Of a stretch of 64,000 nt of DNA, positions 28,713 through 38,598 are shown one piece after another. The position numbers and the translations under genes were made by a program. The notes beneath the pieces are model-generated. The model worked only from the letters and a program-made list of their open reading frames with translations. It did no database searches and was not told where the DNA came from. The stretch is from PNOJ01 sp016706845 (lineage in GTDB: Bacteria > Krumholzibacteriota > Krumholzibacteriia > LZORAL124-64-63). Where the stretch lies: contig JADJIV010000001.1 in NCBI GenBank assembly GCA_016706845.1, forward strand, positions 183,560 through 247,559, given 5' to 3'. Numbering within the stretch: position 1 is the stretch's first letter; each line of letters begins with the position of its first letter.

Positions 28713-29347
28713 GGTTCCGGACTATCCTGTTCCTGGCGGCCCTGGCCGCGTTGACGGTGCCGGCCGGCTGCGGCGACAAGGGCAAGCAGCAGCAGGCGCC
28801 CGTCGCCCAGCAGCCCCCCGCGGCAACGGCGGCCGCCTCCGACCACGCCGCCGAACTGACCGCCTGCCGCACGGCCGTCGACCGGCTGGGCCAGACCCTG
28901 CGCGGCGCCCTGCAGGAGGCCATCGCGGCGAACGGCGCCATCGGCGCCCTGGAGGTCTGCAACGTCGAGGCCCTGCCCCTGACCAAGACGATCAGCACCG
29001 AGGAGGGCGTGATCATCGGGCGGACCAGCCTGCGCGTGCGCAACCCCGCCAACGCGCCGGACGAGTGGGAGCAGGCCCGCCTCGCGGAGTTCGCAACGCG
29101 CAAGGCGGCCGGCGAGGACCTCGGCGCGATGGAAGTCTGGGAGGTCGTCGACGACGCCGCGGGCCACAAGACCTTCCGCTACCTGAAAGCCATCGGCACC
29201 GCGCCGCTGTGCCTGCAGTGCCACGGCGGCGAGCTGGCGGCGGACGTGGCCGCGGCCGTGAAGAAGCTGTACCCGGACGACGCCGCCACCGGCTTCGCCA
29301 TCGGCGACCTGCGCGGCGCCTTCACCGTCAGCAAGCCGCTGAGCTGA
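28709..29347 (+). CDS. DUF3365 (Tll0287-like) c-type haem lipoprotein
   Basis: A 212-residue protein with a lipoprotein signal (AALAALTVPAGCGDKGK). The DUF3365 domain shows ALEVCNVEALPLTKTIS, GRTSLRVRNPANAPDEWE and AIGTAPLCLQCHGGEL, where CLQCH is a single c-type haem site. The fold (PAS-like, Tll0287) is used as a sensor or small periplasmic electron carrier. The start overlaps the aldehyde dehydrogenase stop (ATGA at 28709-28712), so translation is coupled. A role linked to the dehydrogenase is not shown. Confidence 0.85.
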
Positions 29348-29357
29348 ATGGAGAACC

Positions 29358-30431
29358 ATGGAACGCGACCGCTTCCAGAAGATCTTCCTGCTGCTGCTGG
29401 TGATCGCCGTCACCGCGCTGTTCGGGCGCATGCTGAAGTCCTTCCTGATGTCCATCCTGCTGGCGGCGATCTTCGCCGGTCTGGCCCGCCCCCTCTACAA
29501 CCGGCTGTTGACCTGGATGCGCGGGCGCAAGGTCCTGGCCTCGTTGACGACCCTGCTGATCGTGTTCCTGGTCGTGGCGGTGCCCCTGGGCGCGGTGCTG
29601 GGCGTTGTCGCCTCCCAGGCACTGCGCATCAGCGAGACCGCCATCCCCTGGGCCCAGCAGCGGCTCGCCGAGCCCGACGCGATGGCCCGCCTGCTCGCCT
29701 CGATGCCGTTCCAGGCGCAGATCGAACCCTACCGTGAACAGCTGCTGACCAAGGCCGGCGAGGTCGTGGGCTCCGCCGGCGCAATGCTGTTCCAGAGCGT
29801 CAGCGCCATGACCCGCGGCACCATCAACGCCCTGCTGCAGCTGTTCGTCATGCTGTACTGCATGTACTTCTTCCTGATGGACGGGCCCTCCATGCTGCGC
29901 AACGTGATCTGGTACCTGCCGCTGCAGGAGAAGGACGAGCGCCGGCTGCTGGAGCGCTTCACCTCGGTCACCCGCGCCACGCTCAAGGGCACGCTGCTGA
30001 TCGGGGTCGCGCAGGGCGTCCTGGCCGGCCTGGCCTTCGCCGTCGCGGGCATCGAGGGCGCCGTCTTCTGGGGCACGGTCATGATCGTGACGTCGGTGAT
30101 CCCGGGCGTGGGCGCGGGCCTGGTCTGGGTGCCGGCCGTGCTGGTCCTGCTGGTCACCGGCGAGACGGCCCGCGGGCTGCTGTTGGCGGCGTTCTGCGGC
30201 CTGGTGGTCAGCAGCATCGACAACCTGCTGCGGCCCCGTCTGGTCGGCCATGACACCCAGCTGCACGAACTGCTGATCTTCTTCGGGACCGTCGGCGGAC
30301 TGCTGCTGTTCGGCATGGCGGGGTTCATCGTCGGGCCGGTCGTGGCCGGCCTTTTCGTGTCGGTCTTGGACATCTACGGCTCCGCCTTCAACGACAACCT
30401 GCAGGACGCCGGCCCCCCTGCGGACGCCTGA
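29358..30431 (+). CDS. AI-2E/PerM family transporter
   Basis: A 357-residue polytopic protein. Hydrophobic pairs at both ends, a central soluble segment and the late blocks GVAQGVLAGLAFAVAGIEGA, VIPGVGAGLVWVPAVLVLL, DNLLRPRLVG and FFGTVGGLLLFGMAGFIVGP define the AI-2E transporter (PerM/YdiK) family. Members export autoinducer-2 or act as Na+/H+ antiporters; the substrate here is not known. It starts 10 bases after the DUF3365 stop with a GGAG site, so it is the last gene of the four-gene cluster from 26628. Confidence 0.87.
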   Translation: MERDRFQKIFLLLLVIAVTALFGRMLKSFLMSILLAAIFAGLARPLYNRLLTWMRGRKVLASLTTLLIVFLVVAVPLGAVLGVVASQALRISETAIPWAQQRLAEPDAMARLLASMPFQAQIEPYREQLLTKAGEVVGSAGAMLFQSVSAMTRGTINALLQLFVMLYCMYFFLMDGPSMLRNVIWYLPLQEKDERRLLERFTSVTRATLKGTLLIGVAQGVLAGLAFAVAGIEGAVFWGTVMIVTSVIPGVGAGLVWVPAVLVLLVTGETARGLLLAAFCGLVVSSIDNLLRPRLVGHDTQLHELLIFFGTVGGLLLFGMAGFIVGPVVAGLFVSVLDIYGSAFNDNLQDAGPPADA

Positions 30432-30533
30432 TCCGACGGGAACCCGCGGCGGCCGCGAGTTGTTGCAGCCGCCTGGAATAGGCGATTCCGGGCCCGGCCG
30501 CGCCGGGTCCCACCCCTGACAAGGAGCCCCGTC

Positions 30534-31392
30534 ATGATCCGCCCCCTGACGACGAAACCCTGGCTCGCGAGCCTGGCCCTGGTGGCCCTGGCGCTCACCC
30601 TCTCGGTCTCGGTCGCCCTGGCCGACGACGGCAAGTCCGTCAAGGTCCGCACCATCGTCCTGACGGACGACGACGCGGCCGGCGATGACCAGAACGTGAG
30701 GGTCGAGGTGAAGAAGGAAGACGGCAAGACCCACCTGAAGGTCTGGAAGGTCGAGGACGGCAAGGAGGTCCTGGTCGAGGACCGCGATCTCGGCGACGAG
30801 GAGGCCCTGAAGCTCGACGGCCGCAGCATCATCGTCCTGGACGACGAGGACGTCGCCCGGCGAGGAAGAGTACAACTTCTTCAAGCGCGGCGACGGCGAA
30901 GAAGACTTCTGGGCAGAGCTCGGCGAAGGCGACGCGACCTGGACGATGGCCGCCGGCGGCGCCTGGCTGGGCGTGCAGGTGCGCGAGCTCGGCGAGCAGC
31001 TGGGCGCCTACTTCGGCGCCAAGGACGGCGGCGCCCTGGTCGAATCGGTCGTCGAGGATTCGCCGGCGGCCAAGGCCGGCTTCCAGGCCGGCGACGTGAT
31101 CCTCGCGCTGGACGGCGAGCCGGTCGCCGACCCCGACGACGTCATCACGACCGTGCGCGGCATGGAGAAGGGCGACCAGCTCGAGGCCAGGGTCCTGCGC
31201 AAGGGCAAGGAGATGACGCTGAAGGCCGAGCTGGCCGAGCGCGAGGGCGGCGAAGCGGTGGTCCGCGCCCTGGGCAAGGCGCCGCGGGCCGGGATGCCCG
31301 GCGAGGAGATCGACAACCTGCACGCCGACATCGCCGAGCTGCGCGCCATGATCGAGGAGATGCGCGAGCAGATGGAGAAGAACCAGAAGTGA
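30534..31392 (+). CDS. Exported PDZ-domain protein with C-terminal coiled coil (one frameshift)
   Basis: Starts with AAGGAG (30521-30526) and a signal peptide (LALVALALTLSVSVALADDG). An acidic, charged region follows (VRVEVKKEDGKTHLKVWKVE). After a one-base shift near 30858-30862 the frame continues EEEYNFFKRGDGEEDFW, then a PDZ domain: AAGGAWLGVQVRELGEQLGA, VEDSPAAKAGFQAGDVILAL, DPDDVITTVRGM. The last 35 residues (NLHADIAELRAMIEEMREQM) form a coiled coil. There is no protease domain, so it is a PDZ adaptor rather than an HtrA. Removing one base gives 286 codons. Confidence 0.82.
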
Positions 31393-31397
31393 CGAGC

Positions 31398-31419
31398 CGC
31401 CTCCCGAATGCGGGAGGCG
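31398..31419 (+). terminator. Weak hairpin after the PDZ gene
   Basis: A nine-pair stem CGCCTCCCG / CGGGAGGCG with an AATG loop, six bases after the stop, without a T tract. Possible weak or attenuating terminator. Confidence 0.4.
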
Positions 31420-31499
31420 CCCGAACATCAGCCGACGAGCCGCGCGGCGGCGTCCCTCCCCGGGGTCGCCGCCGCGCCGTGACGGGAGGCGCGGGAGCC

Positions 31500-32074
31500 A
31501 TGCCCGGGCTGCACGAGCGCCTGCGCGAGAACCGCCGCCGGTGGCCCCTGAGCTGCCTCGGCGCCGCGATCCTGCTCTGGCTCGGCGGCCAGCTGGCTGC
31601 CGACCTCTACCCCCGCGGCCGCCTGCGCGCGCCGCCCCCGCCCCGGCGGCCACTCGCCTTCCTGAACGTGCTGCCCCCGCTGCAGATCGTGCCGGACGAA
31701 GCCGACGCCCTGCCGCCCGTGCGACCGCCCGACCAGCCGCGGTCGCAACCCGCGGCGGACCCGGACTTCTGGGGCAACCTGGTGATCGTCGCCGACGACG
31801 CGCTGCTCGCTCCGACGGCCGTCACCCGCCGCCGCCGCTGCTCACCGACCGGCGCCTGGCCTGGTGGACCCTGCCGGCCGACACGTCGCGCGCCTCCCTG
31901 CTGCGCGCCTCGGCCCTGCTGCAGAGCAGCGGCTTCGCGGACTGGAAGCGGTGGGGCGCGGCGTTGAACCACGGCTGGCGCGCGGGCAACCACGAGGCCC
32001 GCAAGCGCACGATCTTCGGGGAGGATTGGCTCGAGGCGCAGCCGCTGAAGGAGCCGCCGGCTCAGCGGCGGTGA
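31500..32074 (+). CDS. Hypothetical single-pass membrane protein with Pro-rich region (one frameshift)
   Basis: From ATG 31500, an N-terminal anchor (PLSCLGAAILLWLGGQLAADL) is followed by a Pro-rich stretch (RAPPPPRRPLAFLNVLPPLQ), then a small C-terminal domain read in the next frame: LLTDRRLAWWTLPADTSRAS, LLQSSGFADWKRWGAALNHG. The shift lies near 31820-31835 in GCCGCCGCC repeats; adding one base gives 192 codons. No family is recognised. The layout recalls a cell-envelope protein but lacks TonB motifs. Its 3' end overlaps the convergent methyltransferase by 13 bases. Confidence 0.55.
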
Positions 32075-32766
32075 GCCAGCCAGACGCTGCCGCCGCCCGC
32101 CCCGTAAGACACGCGGTTGAAATCGGCGAAGTGACCCGTCACGTCGAAGCCCGCTCGTACGAAGAGATCCCGCCAGGCCGCCGCGGTCCGTGGGTAGAGC
32201 GTGACCTCGCCGGCGAACAGCGTGCGACCCCCCATGACAAGCCGCGTCAGGAAGCGGGTACGCTCGGGCCCGAGGTCCCGGTACTCCCGCGCGAAAACCG
32301 TGCCGCCGCCCAGGTCGAGCTCGGCGAAGTCGTGGGCGGTCTTCTCCTGCAGCGCGTCCCAGTCCACCGTCTGCACGATCAGGGGAGCGCCGGGCGGCAT
32401 GCGCGCGGCCAGATCCGCCAGCCAGCCGGCCGTCCCGGCGGCGTCGACGTGGGAGGCGACGTTGCCGATGCAGTAGGCGGCGTCCCAGTCGCCGGGCAAC
32501 TCCCGCAGCGCGGCCAGGTCGCCGACGTGGAAGGGGACGCCGGGGTAGCGGGCCCGCGCAGCGCGGATCATCCCGTCGTCCAGGTCCAGGCCCTCGGGCT
32601 GGCGGTCGGCGGCGGCCAGGCGGCCGCAGTGGTGACCCGGCCCGCAGCCCAGGTCCAGCACGCGCGCCCCGGGCGGCACGGCGTCCAGCAGGAAGGCCAC
32701 GGCCGGCTCGCGCACCGGGAAGACCTTCTCGTAGTGGTCGGCGAAGGCGGTGTAGAAGGACGTCAT
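32062..32766 (-). CDS. Class I SAM-dependent methyltransferase
   Basis: A 234-residue protein. Motif I is ARVLDLGCGPGHHCGRLAA, motif II EGLDLDDGMI, and the post-II acidic loop VGDLAALRELPGDWDAAYCI; APLIVQTVDWDAL is near motif III. This is a methyltransferase type 11/25 domain for small molecules; substrate unknown. Start MTSFYTAFADHYEKVFPVRE at 32766 is preferred to the longer frame from 32877 because the latter overlaps the divergent SppA promoter. It is a single gene, convergent with the preceding hypothetical and divergent from sppA. Confidence 0.85.
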   Translation of the reverse strand: MTSFYTAFADHYEKVFPVREPAVAFLLDAVPPGARVLDLGCGPGHHCGRLAAADRQPEGLDLDDGMIRAARARYPGVPFHVGDLAALRELPGDWDAAYCIGNVASHVDAAGTAGWLADLAARMPPGAPLIVQTVDWDALQEKTAHDFAELDLGGGTVFAREYRDLGPERTRFLTRLVMGGRTLFAGEVTLYPRTAAAWRDLFVRAGFDVTGHFADFNRVSYGAGGGSVWLAHRR

Positions 32767-32869
32767 CGGGCAGGAACTCCTTTGTCGCTGGCCCCGTACA
32801 TGATGGGTTGATATGCTCCGCCCGGCAACGTCGCCCCGTCCCCGGGCCATCCGCAACGAGGAGATTCCC

Positions 32870-35397
32870 GTGCGCATCCGTACCGTCCCGGCCGTCCTGT
32901 GCCTGTTGTGCGCTCTGTCGCTGCTGGCGGTCGCGCCCGCCGCCGCCGACCCGCCGCCCGTGGAACCCTACGGCAACTTCCCCTACCTCGCCCTGCCGCC
33001 CTCGGCCTCCGGCGGCGCCGCCGGCGCCTTCGCCAACCCGGCCGCGTGGGCGGCGGCGGACCGCGCCTCGGCCGCCTTCTGGTGGACCGACCCCGTCGGC
33101 CGCGGCGACCGCTTCGACGACTGGGGCTTCAGCTGGGGCCGCCGCCTGGGCTTCGCCGCGCAGCGCCGCAGCCTGGATGGTACCCCGGCGGCGCACTCAG
33201 CGCCACGGACTGGCAGCTCGGCTTCGCCGGCGGCGACGGGCGCCACCACACCGCGCTGGCCTACCGCTGGAGCACCGGCGACGACGTGCTGCGCCGCGAG
33301 AAGTCGCTGGTGCTCGGACACATCCTGCGCCCCGGGCGCGGCCTCGCCCTGGGCCTGACCGGCATCGAGTCCCTCGAATCCGACGGCCGCGCCGCCCTGG
33401 CCGACGTCTCGCTGCGCCCGCTGGGTTCGCCCCTGCTGACCCTCTTCGCCGACTACGCCCTGACCGGGGATCAGCGCTGGGACGACGGCGCCGTCGGTCT
33501 GGGCCTGGCCGTGCAGCCGCTGCAGGGCCTGCGCCTGGGCCTGCGCGCCCGCGAGCGCGACGGCGACTGGCTCACGACCTGGAGCCTGGGCGTGACGCTG
33601 GACGGCCTGGGCCTGGGCGTGCTGCCCGCCTTCGACGCCGACGGCGAACGCACGGGCACGACCTGGCTCGTGGAGTCCGACCCCCCGCGCGCGCCGCTGC
33701 CGGCGGGCCTGCTGCCGAACCCGCTGGCGGGCGCCGCCGCGCCGCATGTCGCGGTGCTCAACCTCGAGAACAAGGTGCTGACCTACCAGAAGCCGCGCCT
33801 GTTCGACGACTCCCGCGTCGCCTGGCTCGACCTGCAGCGCGCGCTGGACGCCGTGCGCGACGACCCGCAGCTCGACGGCGTCGCCGTGAACCTGGCCGGC
33901 CTGCGCGGCCGCCCGTCGCTGCTCTGGGAGCTGCGCGAGCGCCTCGCCGACCTGCGCGCCCGCGGCAAGACCGTCGACGTGCACATCGACCGCGCCGGCA
34001 TGCTGCTCTACCCCGTCGCCGCGGTGGCCGACCGCCTGACCATCGACCCCGAGGGCGGGCTCGAGCTGCCCGGCATCGATCTGAGCCGCACCTACCTGCG
34101 CGGCCTGCTGGACAAGCTGGGCCTGGGCTTCGAGGCCCTGCAGTACTTCGACCACAAGACCGCCGTGGAGGTCCTCTCGCGCACCGACATGTCGCCGGCC
34201 GACCGCGAGCAGCGCGGCCGCATCACCGACGTCATCTACGAGTACGCGCGCGCGGCCACGGCCGAGGGCCGCCGTCTCGCGCCCGCCGCCTTCGATTCGA
34301 TCGTCGACGGCGAAGTCATGCTGTCGGCCCAGCGCGCCGTGGCGCTGGGCCTCGCCGACGGCACCGCGCGCTGGCACGACCTCTCCGAACGGTTGCTGCA
34401 GGAGCGCGGCGCGGTCCTGGCCGGCATCGACCCGCAGCGGTCGCGCGGTTTTCCCGACGACCGCTGGGGCCGTCGGCCGGCCGTGGCCGTGGTGTTCGCC
34501 GTCGGCGAGTGCGCCATGGACACCGGCATCAAGGGCCGCAGCACCGCCGCGGCCCTGCGCGCCCTGGTCGGCGATCCCGACGTCAGGGCGGTGGTGCTGC
34601 GCGCCGACTCCCCGGGCGGCGATCCCCTGCCGAGCGACCTGGTGGCCGGCGCCATCCGCGCCCTGCGCGAGGCCGGCAAGCCGGTCGTGATCAGCCAGGG
34701 CGACGTCGCCGCCTCGGGCGGCTACTGGATCAGCATGAACGGCACCGAGATCCTGACCACCCCGGTGACGATCACCGGCTCGATCGGCGTGATCGCCGGC
34801 TGGCTGTGGGACCAGCAGATGCACGAGAAGGCCGGCGTCGCCGCCGACGGCGTCGCGCGCGGCCGCCACGCCGACATGAACCGCGCCGTGCGCTACCCGC
34901 TGGGCTTCGACGTGCCGGCGCGGCCGCTCACGCCGCAGGAGTCGGCGATGGCCCGCGAGCGCATCCTCGAGATGTACGACCGCTTCGTGGCCGCCGTCGC
35001 CGACGGCCGCGGCCTGGACGAGGCGCGGGTGCGCGAGATCGGCGGCGGCCGCGTCTGGATGGGCGCCGACGCCGTCGAGCGCGGCCTCTGCGACGGGATC
35101 GGCGGCCTCGGCGACGCGATCGCCCGCGCCCGCGAACTGGCCGGGATCGACCCCCGGGAGCGGGTCCGGCTGGTGGAGGTGCCGCACCGCCCCTGGGTGG
35201 AGATGCCGAAGCTGGGGATGCCGCTGCCCGGCCTGGCGTTGAACCTGGCCTGGCCGTGGCGGCAAGGCGCGGCGGCGGCGGAGGCGCCCGTCGACCCCGG
35301 CTTGGAGTTCCTGCGCCTGATCGGGGAATCCCGCGGGCGGCCGCAGGCGCTGCTGCCGCCCGACGCGCTGCCCGACGGCTGGCGCGGCGAGCCCTGA
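32870..35397 (+). CDS. S49 signal-peptide-peptidase family protein with N-terminal beta-barrel-like domain (one frameshift)
   Basis: GTG 32870 with GAGGAG (32858-32863) and signal peptide (LLCALSLLAVAPAAADPPP). Residues about 30-270 are short alternating amphipathic strands (LTLFADYALTGDQRWDDGAV, VQPLQGLRLGLRARERDGDW), like an outer-membrane barrel. Residues about 290-760 are SppA: the Lys of the catalytic dyad is in FDHKTAVEVLSRTDMSPADR and the Ser in GDVAASGGYWISMNGTE; VVLRADSPGGDPLPSDLV is the oxyanion-side block. One base is missing near 33165-33185; restoring it gives 843 codons. SppA normally sits in the inner membrane and degrades cleaved signal peptides; this architecture suggests another site of action. 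Confidence 0.82.
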
Positions 35398-35518
35398 CCC
35401 ATTCCCGCGGGCCGCTTGATCTCGCGGGGCCGATGGCGCATACTTCGCCGCCGGCGCCGCATCCGCCCGCCGCACCGTCACGACCCGGCCGCGGCCGGAG
35501 CAGAGGAAGGAACCCGAG

Positions 35519-36254
35519 ATGAAGAAGCTCGTGCTTCCCCGGAATCGTGATCCTCGTCGCCGCCCTCGCCGGCTGCGTCCAGATCAAGATGGCGACCGAC
35601 ATCGCCAAGGACGGCAGCGGCACCTACACGATGACCTACTCGGTGTCGCAGGAGGTCGAGCAGACCATCAACGAGATGCGCGCGCTCGGCGGCGACATGG
35701 CCGCGGAGATGGACGAGGCCCCCGACTTCTCCGACTTCGACCGCGACGACTTCACCAACAAGATCGGCAAGCACGGCGTCAAGCTGGTCGCCTACACCAA
35801 CGACATCAAGGACGGCCGCCGCACCGTCGAGATGAAGCTCAGCTACCCGGACCTGATCTCGTTCTCCGAGGCCATGGGCGGCTCCTTCGGCGGCGGCGGC
35901 GGCATGAAGATCACCAAGAACGGCGCCGGCGACTACGTGCTAGCCTCCTACCAGGCCCAGACTCCCGAGCCGGAGCCGACCACGGAGGAAGCCGCGCCGG
36001 AGGACATGAACGCCGCCATGCAGAACGCGGCCAAGTCCATGGAGCTGATGGGCCGCCTCATGGCGCACATCTCCGAGATGTCCATGGCGGTCGCCATCAC
36101 GCTGCCCGGCGACGTCATCGAGAGCAACGCCCACCGCGTCGAGGGCCGCACCTGCTTCTGGGAGATCGACGCCAACAACATGATGCAGGCCGAGGGCATG
36201 GAGCCCCACGTGGTGTTCTCGGGCAAGGGCCTGAGCATCAAGACCGCCGAATAG
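35519..36254 (+). CDS. Lipoprotein of unknown function (one frameshift in the signal peptide)
   Basis: ATG 35519 with GGAAGGA just upstream. The signal reads MKKLVLP then, after a one-base shift in the C4 run near 35537-35541, GIVILVAALAGCVQIKMATD, a clean lipobox. The mature 220 residues start with a beta region (KDGSGTYTMTYSVSQEVEQT), have an acidic middle (DEAPDFSDFDRDDF), a Gly-rich turn and a Met-rich helical part near the C-terminus. No family is recognised, though the order of segments resembles small LppM-like lipoproteins. A strong terminator follows 20 bases after the stop. Confidence 0.7.
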
Positions 36255-36274
36255 GCCCGGTCCGATCGGCGGCG

Positions 36275-36307
36275 GGGAAACCGGCTCCGGCCGGTTTCCC
36301 TTTTTTT
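36275..36307 (+). terminator. Rho-independent terminator
   Basis: Perfect ten-pair stem GGGAAACCGG / CCGGTTTCCC (36275-36284, 36291-36300) with loop CTCCGG and seven T (36301-36307). It ends the lipoprotein transcript. Confidence 0.93.
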
Positions 36308-36381
36308 ATCCCGCCGGGTCGGACACAATCGGCGGCGAGGGGCGTAATCCTTCCCGACACCCCCGCCGTCCAAGGAGCACC

Positions 36382-36969
36382 ATGCCCCGACCGGAGGACC
36401 CGATGCAGCCCCTGCCCTCACCCGTCGACCGGACCGACCCCGAGGCGACCTCGCTGGTCGCGCGGGCCCGGCTGGGCGACCGGCAGGCCTTCGAGCAGAT
36501 CTACCGCCGGCACGTCGGCCGCATGCACGCGGTCTGCCTGCGCCTGACCGGCGACGCGAACGAGGCCGAGGCCGCGGTCCAGGACGCCTTCGTGCGGGCC
36601 TGGCACGGGCTGGGCGGCTTCCGCGGCGACAGCGCCCTGGGCACCTGGCTGCACCGGCTCGCGGTCAACGCCGCGCTGGACCGCCGCCGCGAATTCAAGC
36701 GCCGGGAGGGCCGGCACGACGACATCGACGCCCAACCGGACACCGCGCCGGCCCCGCAGCTGCGCGTCCTGCAGCCGACGCCCGGCGCGGCCTGGGACCT
36801 CGAGCGCGCCGTGGCCGCGCTGCCGCCGGGCGCCCGCACGGCATTCGTGCTGTTCGAGATCGAGGGCTACAAGCTGGCGGAGGTCGCCGCCCTGACGGGC
36901 ACCGCGACCGGCACGGTCAAGGCCCAGCTGCACCGCGCCCGGACCCGGCTCAAGGAGATGCTGTCATGA
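36382..36969 (+). CDS. ECF RNA polymerase sigma factor
   Basis: A 195-residue sigma-70 family protein. Region 2 spans about residues 25-95 with FEQIYRRHVGRMHAVCLRLT, EAAVQDAFVRAWHGLGGFRG and TWLHRLAVNAALDRRRE. Region 4 follows with LPPGARTAFVLFEIEGYKLA and the recognition helix GTATGTVKAQLHRARTRLKE. There is no region 1.1 or 3, so it is ECF type. A second ATG at 36403 (MQPLPSPV) is possible. The stop overlaps the zinc-finger anti-sigma start by ATGA, the classic sigma/anti-sigma coupling. The target promoter likely includes its own operon. Confidence 0.92.
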   Translation: MPRPEDPMQPLPSPVDRTDPEATSLVARARLGDRQAFEQIYRRHVGRMHAVCLRLTGDANEAEAAVQDAFVRAWHGLGGFRGDSALGTWLHRLAVNAALDRRREFKRREGRHDDIDAQPDTAPAPQLRVLQPTPGAAWDLERAVAALPPGARTAFVLFEIEGYKLAEVAALTGTATGTVKAQLHRARTRLKEMLS

Positions 36970-37598
36970 CGATGGACTGCGCGCAGACCGACCGGCTGCA
37001 GGACCTGCTGGACGGCGACCTGGACGCCGCCGCCGCCGCCGCGCTGAAGCGCCACCTCGGCGGCTGCCCCGCCTGCGCCGCGGCCCTGACGGAAATGCAG
37101 CGGCTGCGGCGCGCTGCGGCGGCGCTGCCCCGCGGCATCGCGCCCGGACACGACCTCTGGCCCGGCATCTCCGCGCGCCTGGACGACGGTGCAGACGCGC
37201 GTCCGGGCGCCGCCCGCCCCCGCTTCGATCCGGCCTCGCTGCGCCGGCCGCGGCGGGCGCTGGCGCTGGCGGCCGTGCTCGCGCTGGCCATCGTGACGCC
37301 CCGGCTGATGGACCGCGCCGGCGGCGCGGCGGACCCCGGCGAGGAGCTCGGCGACGGCTACGCCCTGCTGCGCGACGCCTCGAAATCCGCCATGAAGCAG
37401 ACGAGCGAGGATCTCTCGCCCGCGGATCGCGACGATCTGAAGGACGGCTTCTCCGCGATCGACGACGCCATCGGCGAAACCCGCCGCGCGCTGCGCCAGG
37501 CCCGGCGCGACCCTTCCCAGACCCCCGGCCTCGCGGCCGGTTACCACCGCAAACTCGACCTGCTGCAACGGCTCGTGAGCCGTGCGGCGCAATCGTAG
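36966..37598 (+). CDS. Zinc-finger anti-sigma factor, single-pass membrane protein
   Basis: A 210-residue protein. The N-terminal ZAS motif shows Cys5, then HLGGCPACAAAL with His-x3-Cys-x2-Cys, the hallmark of anti-sigma zinc fingers. A single TM helix lies in ALALAAVLALAIVTPRLMD (about 100-120). The outer part is helical and charged (ASKSAMKQTSEDLSPADRDD). It should hold the ECF factor at the inner membrane until an envelope signal arrives. Overlap with the sigma gene and a 14-base gap to the DUF4097 gene make a three-gene operon. Confidence 0.87.
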   Translation: MTMDCAQTDRLQDLLDGDLDAAAAAALKRHLGGCPACAAALTEMQRLRRAAAALPRGIAPGHDLWPGISARLDDGADARPGAARPRFDPASLRRPRRALALAAVLALAIVTPRLMDRAGGAADPGEELGDGYALLRDASKSAMKQTSEDLSPADRDDLKDGFSAIDDAIGETRRALRQARRDPSQTPGLAAGYHRKLDLLQRLVSRAAQS

Positions 37599-37612
37599 CG
37601 AAGGAGGACGTC

Positions 37613-38509
37613 ATGAAGACCCGCAACGTCACCGCCGCCCTGCTCGGTCTGGCCCTCGCGCTGGCCGCCACCGCCGCCGGCGCCCAGACCCGGAAGGTCG
37701 ACGAGACCCGGCCCGTCGACGCCACCGCCTCGGTCGCGATCAGCAACCTGGCCGGGACCCTCGAGATCGCCGGCTGGGACCGCGACGAGGTCCGCCTCGA
37801 AGGCGTCCTGGACGCGAAGGTCGACAAGCTCGAGATCGAGGGCGACCGCCAGGCCCTGTCCATCGAGGTGAAGTACAAGCGCAACCTCAAGGGCTCGGCC
37901 GACGCCACCCGCCTCACCCTGCGCGTCCCGCAGCGCTGCGCGCTGGACGCCGAGGGCGTCAGCTGCGACGTGGCGGCCGACGGGCTGCAGGGCTCGGTCA
38001 CCATCTCGACCGTGAGCGGCGAGCTGACCCTGCGCGGCGAGCCGGCGTCGGCCTCCCTCGCCTCGGTCAGCGGCGACGTGGACACTGAAGTCGACACCGC
38101 CCGCCTGGAGATCGAGACCGTCAGCGGCAACGTGCGCGCCCGCGGCAAGCTGGGCGACCTCGAGGTCGCCACCGTCAGCGGCGACGTCCGCGTCGAGACC
38201 GGCGCCCTGCGCGACTTCGAGTTCAACGCGGTCTCCGGGCAGCTGCTCCTGACCGCCGACCCCGCGGACGACTCCAGCTGGAAGATCGACACCCACAGCG
38301 GCGCCGTCGTCCTGCGCCTGCCCGCGAAGATCGACGCCACGTTCGACATCTCCACCTTCAGCGGCGACATCGAGGACGGCTACGGCCACAAGGCCGAGCG
38401 CACCAGCAAGCACGCCCCCGGCCGCGAGCTGCGCTTCACCGAGGGCAAGGGCGGCGCCCGCATCGAGATCTCGGCCTTCAGCGGCGACGTGAAGATCGTC
38501 AAGCGCTGA
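37613..38509 (+). CDS. Exported DUF4097 beta-helix protein
   Basis: A 298-residue protein with a signal peptide (ALLGLALALAATAAGAQTRK). The mature part is a right-handed parallel beta structure with the repeated core V-S-G-(D/N/E)-(V/L): ISTVSGELTLRG, LASVSGDVDTEVD, IETVSGNVRARG, VATVSGDVRVETG, FNAVSGQLLLT, FSGDIEDG, FSGDVKIVKR. This is the DUF4097 family, typically coded next to ECF sigma factors. Function is unknown; envelope-stress output of the upstream sigma is a reasonable inference. Confidence 0.88.
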   Translation: MKTRNVTAALLGLALALAATAAGAQTRKVDETRPVDATASVAISNLAGTLEIAGWDRDEVRLEGVLDAKVDKLEIEGDRQALSIEVKYKRNLKGSADATRLTLRVPQRCALDAEGVSCDVAADGLQGSVTISTVSGELTLRGEPASASLASVSGDVDTEVDTARLEIETVSGNVRARGKLGDLEVATVSGDVRVETGALRDFEFNAVSGQLLLTADPADDSSWKIDTHSGAVVLRLPAKIDATFDISTFSGDIEDGYGHKAERTSKHAPGRELRFTEGKGGARIEISAFSGDVKIVKR

Positions 38510-38533
38510 CGCCGGCGCCGCGGGACGAAACGA

Positions 38534-38564
38534 GGGCCGCCTCCCGGAGGGAGGCGGCCCCTTT
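38534..38564. terminator. Bidirectional terminator between DUF4097 gene and 38599 gene
   Basis: A perfect 12-pair stem GGGCCGCCTCCC / GGGAGGCGGCCC (38534-38545, 38549-38560), loop GGA, then CTTTT on the plus strand. It sits between convergent genes. Confidence 0.88.
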
Positions 38565-38598
38565 TCGGTCATGACCGGCGTTCAGCCGGTCAGTAGGA

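Noticed and set aside
30534..31967. Single 477-codon gene joining the PDZ protein and the next hypothetical
   Set aside because: The long frame passes through the PDZ gene in the wrong frame after the indel at about 30860; two separate genes explain the sequence better.
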